Origin: an uncultured Piscinibacter sp. | GTDB lineage: Bacteria > Pseudomonadota > Gammaproteobacteria > Burkholderiales > Burkholderiaceae_C | Assembly: GCF_937952055.1 (NCBI RefSeq) | Contig: NZ_CALFYO010000021.1 | Span: 806,001-870,000, forward strand | DNA length: 64,000 nt | Direction of reading: 5' to 3' | Part shown: one piece after another, positions 26,232-34,659 of the stretch | How positions within the stretch are numbered: position 1 is the first letter of the stretch | Layout: each line of letters starts with the position of its first letter | The notes under the pieces: generated by a model | The model's database searches: none | Seen by the model: the letters and a program-made list of their open reading frames with translations, nothing else | What the model was told of the DNA's origin: nothing | Program-made: the position numbers and the translations under genes

Positions 26232-26909
26232 ATGATCCGGTTTCCATCACGCATTGCGGGCGCGAGGTTGCAGGGGCGGCTGTTGATCGCCGTCGGAGCC
26301 TGGATCGGCCTCGGCATGGTCACGCAGGCACGCGCCGACTCGAACGTCGATCCGCAGGCTGCGGCGACCTACGTCTTCGTCTGCCCCGACAGGACGGAGT
26401 TCGTGGTCCGCACCACCCGAGCCGAGGCTTGGGTGTTCCACCCCAACGGCACGCTGAAGCTGCCGGCCGCCGCCGGGGCGACCGGCAACTCCTTTTCCGA
26501 GGGCGGCGTCGAACTCCGCATCACCGGTGAGCAGGCGCATTGGCTCACCACCGGCAACCCGCCGCAGGTCTGCAGCAACGATCGGCGACGCGCAATCTGG
26601 GAGAAGGCGAAGCTCGACGGGGTCGACTTTCGTGCCATCGGCAACGAACCCCCTTGGGTGCTCGAGATCCGCCGGATGGAGCGGATCGTCCTGGTGCTCG
26701 ACTACGGCGCGAAGCAGGTCGACGTGCCGCTGCCGCCGCACACGGATGACCGTGACACCGGCACGTCGCGCTGGGATGCCGGCGAACTGCGACTGGAAGT
26801 CGTCGCGCGCCCGTGCAGCGACAGCATGAGCGGCGAAGCATTCGAGTCGGAGGTCGTCGTCACCTGGCAGGGGCGGACATTGCGCGGCTGCGGTCGCGCG
26901 CTGCATTGA
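26232..26909 (+). CDS. Exported MliC-like protein with C-terminal COG3650-like region
   Basis: The 225-residue protein has a signal peptide (residues 1-35, cleavage after ARA). The first domain (about 43-110) resembles MliC lysozyme inhibitors: YVFVCPDRTEFVV, a central LPAAAGATGNSFSEGGVEL and GEQAHW. The second part (about 125-225) resembles the COG3650 segment with NEPPWVLEI and a paired-cysteine end (ARPCSDSMSG, RGCGRALH). MliC proteins block c-type lysozyme in the periplasm. The MliC assignment is by pattern and is moderate. It is transcribed away from the BASS gene. Confidence 0.7.
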   Translation: MIRFPSRIAGARLQGRLLIAVGAWIGLGMVTQARADSNVDPQAAATYVFVCPDRTEFVVRTTRAEAWVFHPNGTLKLPAAAGATGNSFSEGGVELRITGEQAHWLTTGNPPQVCSNDRRRAIWEKAKLDGVDFRAIGNEPPWVLEIRRMERIVLVLDYGAKQVDVPLPPHTDDRDTGTSRWDAGELRLEVVARPCSDSMSGEAFESEVVVTWQGRTLRGCGRALH

Positions 26910-27153
26910 CGGCTGGACCGATCCTGCGCAGCCGAATTCGATACCGTGCGCAAAGCGCTGAGACCGGGACCGAGGCGGGAATCGCACCGACGCGAACGGT
27001 GGCTGTTCGATTCGGCGACAGGGTCGGGCCCTTCTTGCGGGGGCCGCAAGGACGCTGCGATATGCTTTTGCAGAAGGCCGCGGAGCACTGCGTGCCATCG
27101 GGGACCTGCAGCCCTCGCCACACTGGCCCCGGAGCTGCCGCGTGAGGAACCGG

Positions 27154-28830
27154 ATGCGTAGACACGAAGACAAGGATGCCCGTACGCGCAGCAACGGCCT
27201 CGCGCTGCTCATCGCCCTGGTCTTATTCCTGACCGCGGTCGGCCCTGCGGCCGCGGCGCCGGAAGTTGCCGCGACGCCGCCAGCAAAGGTTCAGGAGAGC
27301 GCGGAGGTCGTCATCGATGGCAGGGCGCTGTTCGCGGTCATCGGCGTGCCCGCGTATCCGGCAAAAGTCCGCGCCCGGACCTACACCGAACGGATCCAGG
27401 CGATCGCCGAGGATCGCGGGTTCCCGGTCGAGCAGCTGCGTACCGAAGAGGAGAAAGAGCAGACATGGATCCTGGCAGGCGACAGGCGCCTGCTTGCCGT
27501 TGTCGACGCCGACGCGGCCCTGCAGGGGACGACCCGCACCCTCTTCTCGCAGGTCGTGACGGGCGCCATCGCGGCCGCCATCACGTCGTACCGACAGGAG
27601 CGCACCTCCAAGGACCTCCTGCAAAGCGCGGCGACGGCGGCCGCTGCGACCGCGCTGCTGGTGCTGTTCCTCTGGGCCACACGATGGCTGCTGAAACGCT
27701 CGCTGGAGACGGCGAAGCGGCGATTCCGTTCCGAACTGGAGAAGCTGGAAGCGGAGTCGTTCGGCATCGTCGAGGCCGAGCGCTTCGAGTCCGTGCTCCT
27801 GGGGGCGGTGAAGGCGCTCTGGTGGCTGCTCGCCGCGGTGGCGACCTTTGCCTGCGTCATCAGCGTTCTGAGGCTCTTTCCCTGGACGCGCGGCGCGGCG
27901 CACTGGCTGTTCGAACTCGTTGTCGGTCCGCTGCGGATCATGCTGAACGCGGTGGCCAACTCGCTTCCCGATCTGGTGTTCCTTGCGATCCTCTATGTCG
28001 TCGTCCAATACCTCCTGCGGATCCTTGAGTTGTTCTTCGCCGGCGTCGGCCGCGGCGCCATCACCCTCTCGGGCTTCGCCCCGGAATGGGCGATGCCGAC
28101 GTTCAAGCTCGTGCGCGTGGGCGTCATCGTGTTTGCCATCGTGGTGGCCTACCCCTACATACCGGGCTCCAACACCGAGGCCTTCAAGGGAGTGTCCGTG
28201 TTGGTCGGCGTGCTGGTTTCGCTGGGTTCTTCGTCGATCGTCGCCAACATTCTGTCCGGCTACGTCCTCCTGTATCGCAGGACCTTCAAGGTCGGCGATC
28301 GCGTGAAGTTCGGCAACTTCACGGGGAGCATCAGGTCCATCGAGGCGCAGGTCACGCGCTTGTGCACGATCCAGAACGAGGAAATCGTCATTCCGAATTC
28401 GCTCATCGTCAGCCGCGAAGTCGTCAACTACAGCAAGCACGCGCGCGCGCGCCAGCTCGTGCTGCACTCGGCCGTGTCGATCGGCTACGACGCGCCATGG
28501 CGGCAAGTGGAAGCCATGCTCATCGAAGCCGCACGGCGCACCGGCGGCCTGCTCGAGACGCCCGAGCCCTTCGTGCTCAAGCTGGCGCTGGATGACTTCT
28601 ACGTCAGGTACGAGGTCAACGCCTACTGCGGCGATGCCGATCGGATGTCGATGATCCAATCGGAGCTCCACGCGAACATCATCGACGTGTTCAACGAGTA
28701 CGGCGTGCAGATCATGTCGCCGCACCATGTCGCCCAGCCGGGCAAGGACGTGACGGTGCCGAAGGCGAAGTGGTTCGATCCTCCGGCCAAGCCACCTGCA
28801 GAGAGCTTCCGGGAGGAGGGTCCGCGTTGA
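27154..28830 (+). CDS. MscS-family mechanosensitive channel, second paralogue
   Basis: The 558-residue protein has an N-terminal hydrophobic signal (about 15-36), a short periplasmic domain and about five helices. The MscS core has KGVSVLVGVLVSLGSSSIVANI as pore helix region, then RTFKVGDRVKFGNFTGSIRSI and IPNSLIVSREVVNYS. It is only distantly similar to the channel at 22197-23948. An upstream GTG at 27142 is in frame, but the ATG at 27154 has AGGA 5 bases before it. No island palindrome is found directly upstream; it may be read through from the MliC-type gene 245 bp before. Confidence 0.92.
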   Translation: MRRHEDKDARTRSNGLALLIALVLFLTAVGPAAAAPEVAATPPAKVQESAEVVIDGRALFAVIGVPAYPAKVRARTYTERIQAIAEDRGFPVEQLRTEEEKEQTWILAGDRRLLAVVDADAALQGTTRTLFSQVVTGAIAAAITSYRQERTSKDLLQSAATAAAATALLVLFLWATRWLLKRSLETAKRRFRSELEKLEAESFGIVEAERFESVLLGAVKALWWLLAAVATFACVISVLRLFPWTRGAAHWLFELVVGPLRIMLNAVANSLPDLVFLAILYVVVQYLLRILELFFAGVGRGAITLSGFAPEWAMPTFKLVRVGVIVFAIVVAYPYIPGSNTEAFKGVSVLVGVLVSLGSSSIVANILSGYVLLYRRTFKVGDRVKFGNFTGSIRSIEAQVTRLCTIQNEEIVIPNSLIVSREVVNYSKHARARQLVLHSAVSIGYDAPWRQVEAMLIEAARRTGGLLETPEPFVLKLALDDFYVRYEVNAYCGDADRMSMIQSELHANIIDVFNEYGVQIMSPHHVAQPGKDVTVPKAKWFDPPAKPPAESFREEGPR

Positions 28831-28959
28831 CCCCGGCGGCGACCGCCGTCGTCACGAGAGTCCGTGGCGACATGTCATTCGCTCTGTCGCGGGGCCGAAT
28901 TGCATGGCGGGCCGCCCTGCTCGTCACCCGGCTCGAGGCTGGATGGGGTCGAGGTCCCC

Positions 28960-30210
28960 TCAGGCGGAGTCGACGGGTGGCATCTGCATGATCTCGTCGG
29001 CATAGCGGCCCTGCCGCAGCAGGCTCGCCATGGTTTTCATGGGCTTGTCGATGTGGGTGAAGAACGCCTTGTAGCCGGCGCACAGGTAGTTCAGTCCGTC
29101 CTCGCCGTCGGGCGTGCGAATGAAGCGGTTGCGCGGGCACTCGCCGTAGCAGGCAAACAGCACCGGGCATTCCTTGCAGTACCTGGGCAGCGTGTCGAAC
29201 TTGCTCTGCCCGAAGCGTCGCTGCTTTTCCGAGGCGACCAGCGACTGCAGCGGGGTTTCCTTCAGGTTGCCCAGCCGGTGTTCCGGCTCGACATAGTGGT
29301 CGCAGGAATAGACGTCGCCGTTGTGCTCCATGGCCAAGGCGCCGCCGCAGGTGGGCGCGACGATGCAGGCATTGTGCTGCCCCATCCAACTGCCCAGCGC
29401 CACGTCGAAGATGGTGACGTACACCTCGCCGACGTCGCGCAGCACCCACTCGTCGAAGATGGCGATCAGGAATCTCCCGAACTGCTCCGCGGTCACGGAG
29501 CGACTGGTCACGAGGTCCCCCGCCTGCCGATACAGCGGCCGGTCGCTGCCTTTCGGGCCGCCCCAGCCGCGATTGGCGAACTCAATCGTCTGCGCGGTCG
29601 CGCGTTCGACGATGGGGATCAGTTGGATGTACCGCGCCTGCATCTCGTCTCGAAAGAAGCGATAGACCTCCAGGGGGTGGTCAGCGTTGGCGGCGTGGAT
29701 CGTGCACAGGACGTTGACATCCACGTCGTGCCGGCGCAGGCACTGCCAGCCGCGAAGCACGTCCTCGAAGCTCCCTTCGCCGCGCTTGTCGACCCGATAG
29801 ACATCGTGCAGCGCACGTGGTCCGTCCACGCTCAAGCCCACCAGGTAGTTGTGCTGCTTGAAGAAGGCCGCCCATTCGTCGTCGACCAGCGTGCCGTTGG
29901 TCTGCATGGTGTGGAGGATGCGCTGATGCGGCTTGCGGTACTTCTCGGCCAGTTGCACCGAGCGCCGGTAAAAGGCGAGTCCGCGCAACATCGGCTCGCC
30001 GCCCTGCCAGGACACCTCGACCTGCGGCCCCGGGGACGAATCCATCAGCTGCTTCAGGTAGCTGTCCAGCGTGGCCTCGTCCATCAGCGGGCTCTCCCGC
30101 GACGGGTAGAGGTTTTCCTTGGACAGGAAGAAGCAATACTTGCAGTCGAGATTGCAGGCGGCGCCCGCGGGCTTGGCCAGCAGGTGGTAGTCAGTCAATG
30201 GCGTTGGCAT
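28960..30210 (-). CDS. Anaerobic sulfatase-maturating enzyme (radical SAM, SPASM)
   Basis: This 416-residue enzyme converts the active-site cysteine or serine of sulfatases to formylglycine using radical SAM chemistry. The radical SAM cluster motif is C19-x3-C23-x2-C26 (CNLDCKYC), followed by EVSWQGGEPMLRG and MQTNGTLVDD. The SPASM part has MEHNGDVYSCDHYVEPEH, then CKECPVLFACYGECPRNRF and YLCAGYKAFF, giving the two auxiliary [4Fe-4S] clusters. The ATG at 30210 is set by the family N-terminus. It ends an operon with the ZIP-like and DUF202 genes whose promoter carries the same palindrome as the sulfatase. Confidence 0.95.
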   Translation of the reverse strand: MPTPLTDYHLLAKPAGAACNLDCKYCFFLSKENLYPSRESPLMDEATLDSYLKQLMDSSPGPQVEVSWQGGEPMLRGLAFYRRSVQLAEKYRKPHQRILHTMQTNGTLVDDEWAAFFKQHNYLVGLSVDGPRALHDVYRVDKRGEGSFEDVLRGWQCLRRHDVDVNVLCTIHAANADHPLEVYRFFRDEMQARYIQLIPIVERATAQTIEFANRGWGGPKGSDRPLYRQAGDLVTSRSVTAEQFGRFLIAIFDEWVLRDVGEVYVTIFDVALGSWMGQHNACIVAPTCGGALAMEHNGDVYSCDHYVEPEHRLGNLKETPLQSLVASEKQRRFGQSKFDTLPRYCKECPVLFACYGECPRNRFIRTPDGEDGLNYLCAGYKAFFTHIDKPMKTMASLLRQGRYADEIMQMPPVDSA

Positions 30211-30248
30211 GGGGTCCACCGAGGGGGGGGGCGAGAGACGGCCATTGC

Positions 30249-30986
30249 TCACCCCAGAGGAATCAGGATCAGACCGTAGACGACACCGCCGATCATGAAC
30301 GGCAGGAACCGACCGTCCCGCTCGGAAGGCAGTTCCATGATGGCGCTGTTCATGATGATGGCACCCGATAGGAAAGCCAGCAGCAGGGCGACGACGTTCG
30401 GTGGCAGCTCCAGCAACACGCCGGTCGCCCAGCCGGCCAGGCTGGCCCCGGCAAGCACGAAGCGGCCGACCCGCTCGTAGGCGTCTCCGTGCTCCCTGCG
30501 CAACTCGTTGTCCACCGCCATCAAATGACACGTGATGGCCAGCGTGTACAGCCCGATCGACACCGGCCCGTCCTCCAGGTCGCGCACCAGAAGGTACCCC
30601 AGCAGCCAGACGTAGACCGCGAAACCGCCGACGTGCAGTCTGAACGCCGGCCCTCCCTGTTGCGTCGGGCCGGGTTCGCGCAGGCGCGTACGCAGATGAT
30701 CCAGTGCGTAGAAGACGAGAAAGCCGAGCAGCGCCAGGAAGTAGATCGACATGCCCTCGTAGCGCAACGGCACCGACGCTGAAGCCGCGAAGACGCGGCG
30801 CACCCGTGTCAATTCCGGCATCAGGTGCACGAACACGTAGGCAGCGGACATGCCGGCGCCGAACGAGATCACGCTGCGCCGGTCGCGAACCAGCGATCGC
30901 AAGGGATGTACGCGCCCACCGAAGGCGAATGCCGCGGCGAACAGCAGCGCGGCCGTGGCTGTTTCGAGGATCTCCGCGGACTGCAT
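30249..30986 (-). CDS. ZIP-like polytopic membrane protein
   Basis: The 245-residue protein has about eight hydrophobic helices. The second helix region contains AAYVFVHLMPEL, resembling the HxxPE signature of ZIP metal transporters, but the second metal-site histidines usual for ZIP are not clear. Transport of a divalent metal is therefore only a possibility. The ATG at 30986 lies 8 bp after the DUF202 stop, so the genes are co-transcribed. It precedes the maturase gene by 38 bp. An iron supply for the Fe-S maturase would be an attractive but untested idea. Confidence 0.65.
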   Translation of the reverse strand: MQSAEILETATAALLFAAAFAFGGRVHPLRSLVRDRRSVISFGAGMSAAYVFVHLMPELTRVRRVFAASASVPLRYEGMSIYFLALLGFLVFYALDHLRTRLREPGPTQQGGPAFRLHVGGFAVYVWLLGYLLVRDLEDGPVSIGLYTLAITCHLMAVDNELRREHGDAYERVGRFVLAGASLAGWATGVLLELPPNVVALLLAFLSGAIIMNSAIMELPSERDGRFLPFMIGGVVYGLILIPLG

Positions 30987-30994
30987 GCACCGCG

Positions 30995-31573
30995 TCAGAA
31001 CATCTTGGTGATGATGCTGAAGAACAGCGTGACGCCCGTGATCGACATCACCACCGCCATGACGAAGGGCGGCCGTACGGCTCCGATCCGCCTGTACGCA
31101 CGCAATTCCTTGAGCGTCTGCCAGTACTCGATGGTTCCGATCACGATGGCGAAGGTCCCCATTCCGGTGAGAAACAGGCCAACGTTTCGCGGCGTGTTCG
31201 ACTTGGGCAGTATCCCCCCGGTCTCCTGAAACGCCTGCAGGACCTTGTAGATCGTGAATCCGAAGCTGAGCATCGACAAGGAGGTGCGCAGCCACGCCAT
31301 GAGCGTGCGATCCGCTGCCATGAGCGTGCGCCTCGCGGCCATGTCGGTGCGGTCCTGGGCCAGTTCATCCGCGGACTTCCCGTCCATGCTGGCCGTGTCC
31401 CCGTCAATCCAGTCGATGAACGCGTACCGTATCTTCGCGAACAGCGTCGGCTTGCCGGTGGCCATGCCCTCGGACATGGCCTCGGGCATCACCTCGGGCA
31501 TGACCTCGGGGTTTTGCGCGGACGCAGCAGGGCTCTCCTGCGGAGGGTCGACCGAATTCGATTGCGATGTCAT
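30995..31573 (-). CDS. DUF202 (YidH-type) inner-membrane protein
   Basis: The 192-residue protein begins with a polar tail that includes four tandem tetrapeptides (PEVM, PEVM, PEAM, SEGM). The DUF202 domain has the family pattern DRTDMAARRTLMAADRTLMA, followed by three helices (about 105-125, 140-158 and 170-190). The ATG at 31573 follows GGGAG. The role of DUF202 proteins is unknown. It heads the operon DUF202, ZIP-like, maturase, whose promoter (32049) is about 440 nt upstream. Confidence 0.85.
   Translation of the reverse strand: MTSQSNSVDPPQESPAASAQNPEVMPEVMPEAMSEGMATGKPTLFAKIRYAFIDWIDGDTASMDGKSADELAQDRTDMAARRTLMAADRTLMAWLRTSLSMLSFGFTIYKVLQAFQETGGILPKSNTPRNVGLFLTGMGTFAIVIGTIEYWQTLKELRAYRRIGAVRPPFVMAVVMSITGVTLFFSIITKMF
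31296..31358 (-). repeat. Three 21-bp tandem units inside the DUF202 gene
   Basis: Units at 31296-31316, 31317-31337 and 31338-31358 each begin GCCATG on the plus strand and encode seven-residue repeats read as DRTDMAA, RRTLMAA, DRTLMAW. The Arg-Thr-x-Met pattern is a known family feature, so the repeat is structural rather than a random slippage product. Confidence 0.6.
31464..31511 (-). repeat. Four 12-bp tandem units in the DUF202 N-terminal tail
   Basis: Units at 31464-31475, 31476-31487, 31488-31499 and 31500-31511 encode Ser/Pro-Glu-x-Met four times. Unlike the 21-bp units this lies outside the conserved domain. It is a candidate for length variation between strains. Confidence 0.6.
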
Positions 31574-32316
31574 CAATGAACTCCCGGTTTTCTGCCGCGA
31601 TGGCACACGGTGATCGCCTCGGCGGCAGGATGGTCGCGGTGACGCCCGGCACGGAATGTGCGCCGGCCACCTCCGCGTGGATCGAGTGAGTGACTCGGAA
31701 CAGGCGGGGGTGGGCATCCAGGTCGGCCCGGATGCTGCCGTTCAACTGTGCCTCCACCATCCACGGCCACTGCCGTATGCCATGGGATCACCCCGGTGCA
31801 GGCATCGTCGACAAGCGCCACGGCCTTCAGCGCGCGCTGGCGCCCTGGCGGGAACGCGACGAGGGCGCGCGAGTGTCCGGCCGCTTCGGCAGCGGAACCA
31901 CGTTCTGATCGCATCACGTCAAGGTCCTCAGCGGTCCGAGAACACACGAGACATTGTCACACCCCGGCCTCGGGCCGCAGCAAAGCCGGCCCCTTCCACC
32001 CTGACCGAGCCCCGTGCGAGAGCCTAGCGCGAGCGTCCCGGTGCACACATTGGACCTTGGTCCAATGTGTGCAGACCGCACTGATTGTTCGGTCTGGCGT
32101 TGTCGGCAAGCCTGAGTACGCAGGTACGGCGATGCCTCGCACGACACTGGAGCGATAGCGATGCCCCATCTGGCGCGAGACGTGCGGAGGTCTCGTCATG
32201 TGGATGCTGCGATGCCGGCCCGTTGGGCCCTGGCTCACAGGCATCCTCGAGCCAGACCGAATCCGCTTTCCCCGATCCGTTGAACCAGTCAGCCCATCGA
32301 TCCAGAGGATGGTGGA
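31574..32316. other. Long leader region of the DUF202 operon with no confirmed gene
   Basis: About 740 bp without a recognised gene. It includes operator site 5 (32049-32066) and a predicted leader of about 440 nt. One minus-strand frame starting at 31760 (MVEAQLNGSIRADLDAH) has good third-position GC for about 65 codons, then runs into the DUF202 gene in another frame. It may be a small gene, an sRNA precursor or chance. The part right of the operator shows nothing. Confidence 0.4.
32049..32066 (-). promoter_or_regulatory. Palindromic operator, site 5 (DUF202 / ZIP-like / maturase operon)
   Basis: ATTGGACCTTGGTCCAAT matches the consensus at all 18 positions. The symmetry extends by six more bases on each side (32043-32072), giving a 30-bp near-perfect palindrome. 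On the minus strand, 22 nt after the core, stands TAGGCT (32026-32021), identical to site 1. The predicted start is near 32014. No -10 in register on the plus side. Confidence 0.75.
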
Positions 32317-33885
32317 TCAGGCGGTCGCAAGGGCCCGCGTGCGGAAGATGCGCACCGTTTCGGCGACCATTCCGGCCTGTCCGTTGAGCGAGGCCGAGGT
32401 GGCGGCGAGTTCCTCCACCATCGCGGCATTCTGCTGCGTCAGCGTGTCGAGGTTGGCCACCGCCGCATTGACCTGCACCACGCCCGTGGACTGCTGTTCC
32501 GAGGCCATGCTGATGTCCGCGACGAGCGCGGTGACGCGCTGCACCGCGGCCAACGTCTGCTGCACCGTCGCGCCGGTGTCCGCGACGAGTTTCGTGCCCG
32601 CCTCGACCTTGCGCGCCGAATCCTCGATGAGCGCGGTGATCTCCCGCGCTGCGGCGCTGGTGCGCTGGGCGAGATGACGCACCTCGGCCGCCACCACCGC
32701 GAAGCCGCGGCCGGCCTCGCCGGCGCGCGCGGCCTCGACGGCTGCATTGAGCGCCAGGATGTTGGTCTGGAACGAGATACCGTCGATCACGCCGATGATC
32801 TCGCCGATGCGCCCGGAGGCCTGCCTGATCTCCTCCATGCGCTGCATCGCGTCGCCGGCGGCGCTGCCGCCGCGGCGCGCCACCTCGGTGGCCTCGTTCG
32901 CGAGAGCTGAAGCGGTGCGCGCCGCGTCGGCGTTCTGGCGAATCGTGGCCGTGATCTGCTCCAGCGCCGCCGCTGTCTGCTGCAGGTTGCTGGCCTGCGA
33001 CTCGGTGCGCGAGCTCAGGTCGTGGTTGCCGCTGGCAATCTCGCGCGAGCCGGTGTGGATGCCATCGACCTCGCGGCGCACATCGCCGACGACGGCTTGC
33101 AGGTTGACGTTCAGTTGCGCGAGGCCGCGCATCAGCCGACCGACCTCGTCGAGCCGGCCGGCCTGTGCATCCTGCCGCGACAGGTCGCCGGCCGCGAGGC
33201 GGTTCGCCAAGTCGGTGGCCCGCACCAGCGGCGCCGTGGCCAGGCGGCGCAGCCAGCAGGCGCTGATCGCTGCGGCGAGCATGCCGAGCGCGATCATCGG
33301 AGCGGCCGCTGCGTGCTCGATCACACCGCCCAGCGCAACGGCGGCTGGCGCCGCCGTTGCGGCAATGACGACACTGCCACCGTGGCCGGGGCGCAGCAGC
33401 CGTGACAGTCGGCCGGCCGTCGTGTGCACCACCACCTCACCGCGATGCAGCGTGGTGACGAGGCGGCCGTCCCGCGCTTCGGCGCGCATGGCGGCGTACA
33501 GCGCCTCGGCCGCCTCCACCTCGGCACGAGCCGGCTTGGTTCGCACCGACATGTAGCCGGTGGTGCGCCCGTCCTCGATGACCGGCGTGACGTTCGCGCG
33601 CACCCAGTAGTGGTCGCCGTTCTTGCGCCGGTTCTTCACCAGACCCGTCCACGGCTGGCCAGCCTCGAGCGTGGCCCACATGTCGCGGAAGGCCTCGGCC
33701 GGCATGTCCGGGTGGCGGATCAGGTTGTGCGGCTGGCCGATCAGCTCCTCGCGGTCGTAGCCGCTGACGGCGACGAAGCCGGCATTGCAGTAGGTGATGC
33801 GGCTCTTCAGGTCGGTGGTCGAGACGAGCGTGGCGCCGTCATCGATGATCAGTTCGCGCTGGGTGATGGGGCCGGTCTTTCTCAT
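32317..33885 (-). CDS. Methyl-accepting chemotaxis protein with N-terminal PAS domain (Aer-like)
   Basis: The 522-residue receptor has a PAS domain at about 20-120 ([19 protein letters not shown], then [10 protein letters not shown]) and a hydrophobic hairpin at about 165-215. A HAMP segment and a long coiled-coil follow, with the conserved hairpin [20 protein letters not shown] and [17 protein letters not shown]. The Aer family senses redox or oxygen through FAD in the PAS domain; FAD binding is not shown here. There is no C-terminal receptor pentapeptide. The ATG at 33885 follows GGAG and fits the family N-terminus. Confidence 0.93.
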   Translation of the reverse strand: MRKTGPITQRELIIDDGATLVSTTDLKSRITYCNAGFVAVSGYDREELIGQPHNLIRHPDMPAEAFRDMWATLEAGQPWTGLVKNRRKNGDHYWVRANVTPVIEDGRTTGYMSVRTKPARAEVEAAEALYAAMRAEARDGRLVTTLHRGEVVVHTTAGRLSRLLRPGHGGSVVIAATAAPAAVALGGVIEHAAAAPMIALGMLAAAISACWLRRLATAPLVRATDLANRLAAGDLSRQDAQAGRLDEVGRLMRGLAQLNVNLQAVVGDVRREVDGIHTGSREIASGNHDLSSRTESQASNLQQTAAALEQITATIRQNADAARTASALANEATEVARRGGSAAGDAMQRMEEIRQASGRIGEIIGVIDGISFQTNILALNAAVEAARAGEAGRGFAVVAAEVRHLAQRTSAAAREITALIEDSARKVEAGTKLVADTGATVQQTLAAVQRVTALVADISMASEQQSTGVVQVNAAVANLDTLTQQNAAMVEELAATSASLNGQAGMVAETVRIFRTRALATA

Positions 33886-34018
33886 GGGACACTCCGAAAT
33901 TGAAACGATTCGGAGATGCAATCGGCCGATGTGGTGCGACTACTAAGCGGTTTCGAACATGGAACGACCGTTCTCAGACGGTCGTTTGCGTCACATCAAG
34001 GTTGGGCTGTCGCGCCGG

Positions 34019-34588
34019 TCACCGCAGCGCGACACCGATCAGCCAGGCATGGCCGGACGTCACGAAGAAGCCATAGAGCGCCAATCCGCCGACCAGCGCA
34101 ATCGCGTCGTTGAACTTGCCGGTCGGTGCACCGGGCACCGGCCGCGGCACGCGGCGCTTCATCGAGATGCGGTCGGCCACTGCCCAGGCGAGGAAGCCGC
34201 CGAACAGCAGCAGGTCGGCGAGGTTGCCGTTGGCCAGCAGGTGCGCGGTGGCCCACAGCTTGGTGGCCAGCAGCATCGGGTGCCTGGCGGCCGACTGGAT
34301 GCGCCCCGGCAGGTAGGTGGCGATCAGCAGCACGAACACCGGAAGCATCAGCAGCAGGGCGACGTGGCGCAGCGCCACGGGTGGCGCATAGAGCACGACC
34401 GGAGACTGGCGCGCCTGCCCGTAGCCGACCACCAGCAGCACGAAACCGACGATCGACAGCAGCGTGTAGACCCCCTTCCAGGCCTGCTCGCCGCGCCGCG
34501 CCACCTGGGCGTCGCGCCAGGCCGGCGCGACGATGGAGACCGAGTGCACGCCGAGGAAGATCAGCAGGCCGAGGATCAGCAGGGTCAT
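34019..34588 (-). CDS. NnrU family membrane protein
   Basis: The 189-residue protein has about five to six helices and the NnrU features FLGVHSVSIVAPAWRD near the start and ARHPMLLATKLWATAHLLANG in the middle. The histidine-rich helix resembles NnrU and isoprenoid-modifying membrane methyltransferases. NnrU is linked to nitric oxide reduction in some denitrifiers, but no denitrification gene is nearby. A strong ribosome site (GGAGG) precedes the ATG. Confidence 0.85.
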   Translation of the reverse strand: MTLLILGLLIFLGVHSVSIVAPAWRDAQVARRGEQAWKGVYTLLSIVGFVLLVVGYGQARQSPVVLYAPPVALRHVALLLMLPVFVLLIATYLPGRIQSAARHPMLLATKLWATAHLLANGNLADLLLFGGFLAWAVADRISMKRRVPRPVPGAPTGKFNDAIALVGGLALYGFFVTSGHAWLIGVALR

Positions 34589-34659
34589 GGTGCGCCTCCG
34601 GGAAGTCGGGATGCGCGCGAGTCTAGACGCTGCGGCTTGCTCTCAGTTCGATTCCTTGA

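Noticed and set aside
3009..32066. The repeated palindrome as an insertion-sequence end or REP element
   Set aside because: Copies are short, lie only in intergenic regions, have no flanking target duplications or transposase, and keep a fixed distance to -10 boxes.
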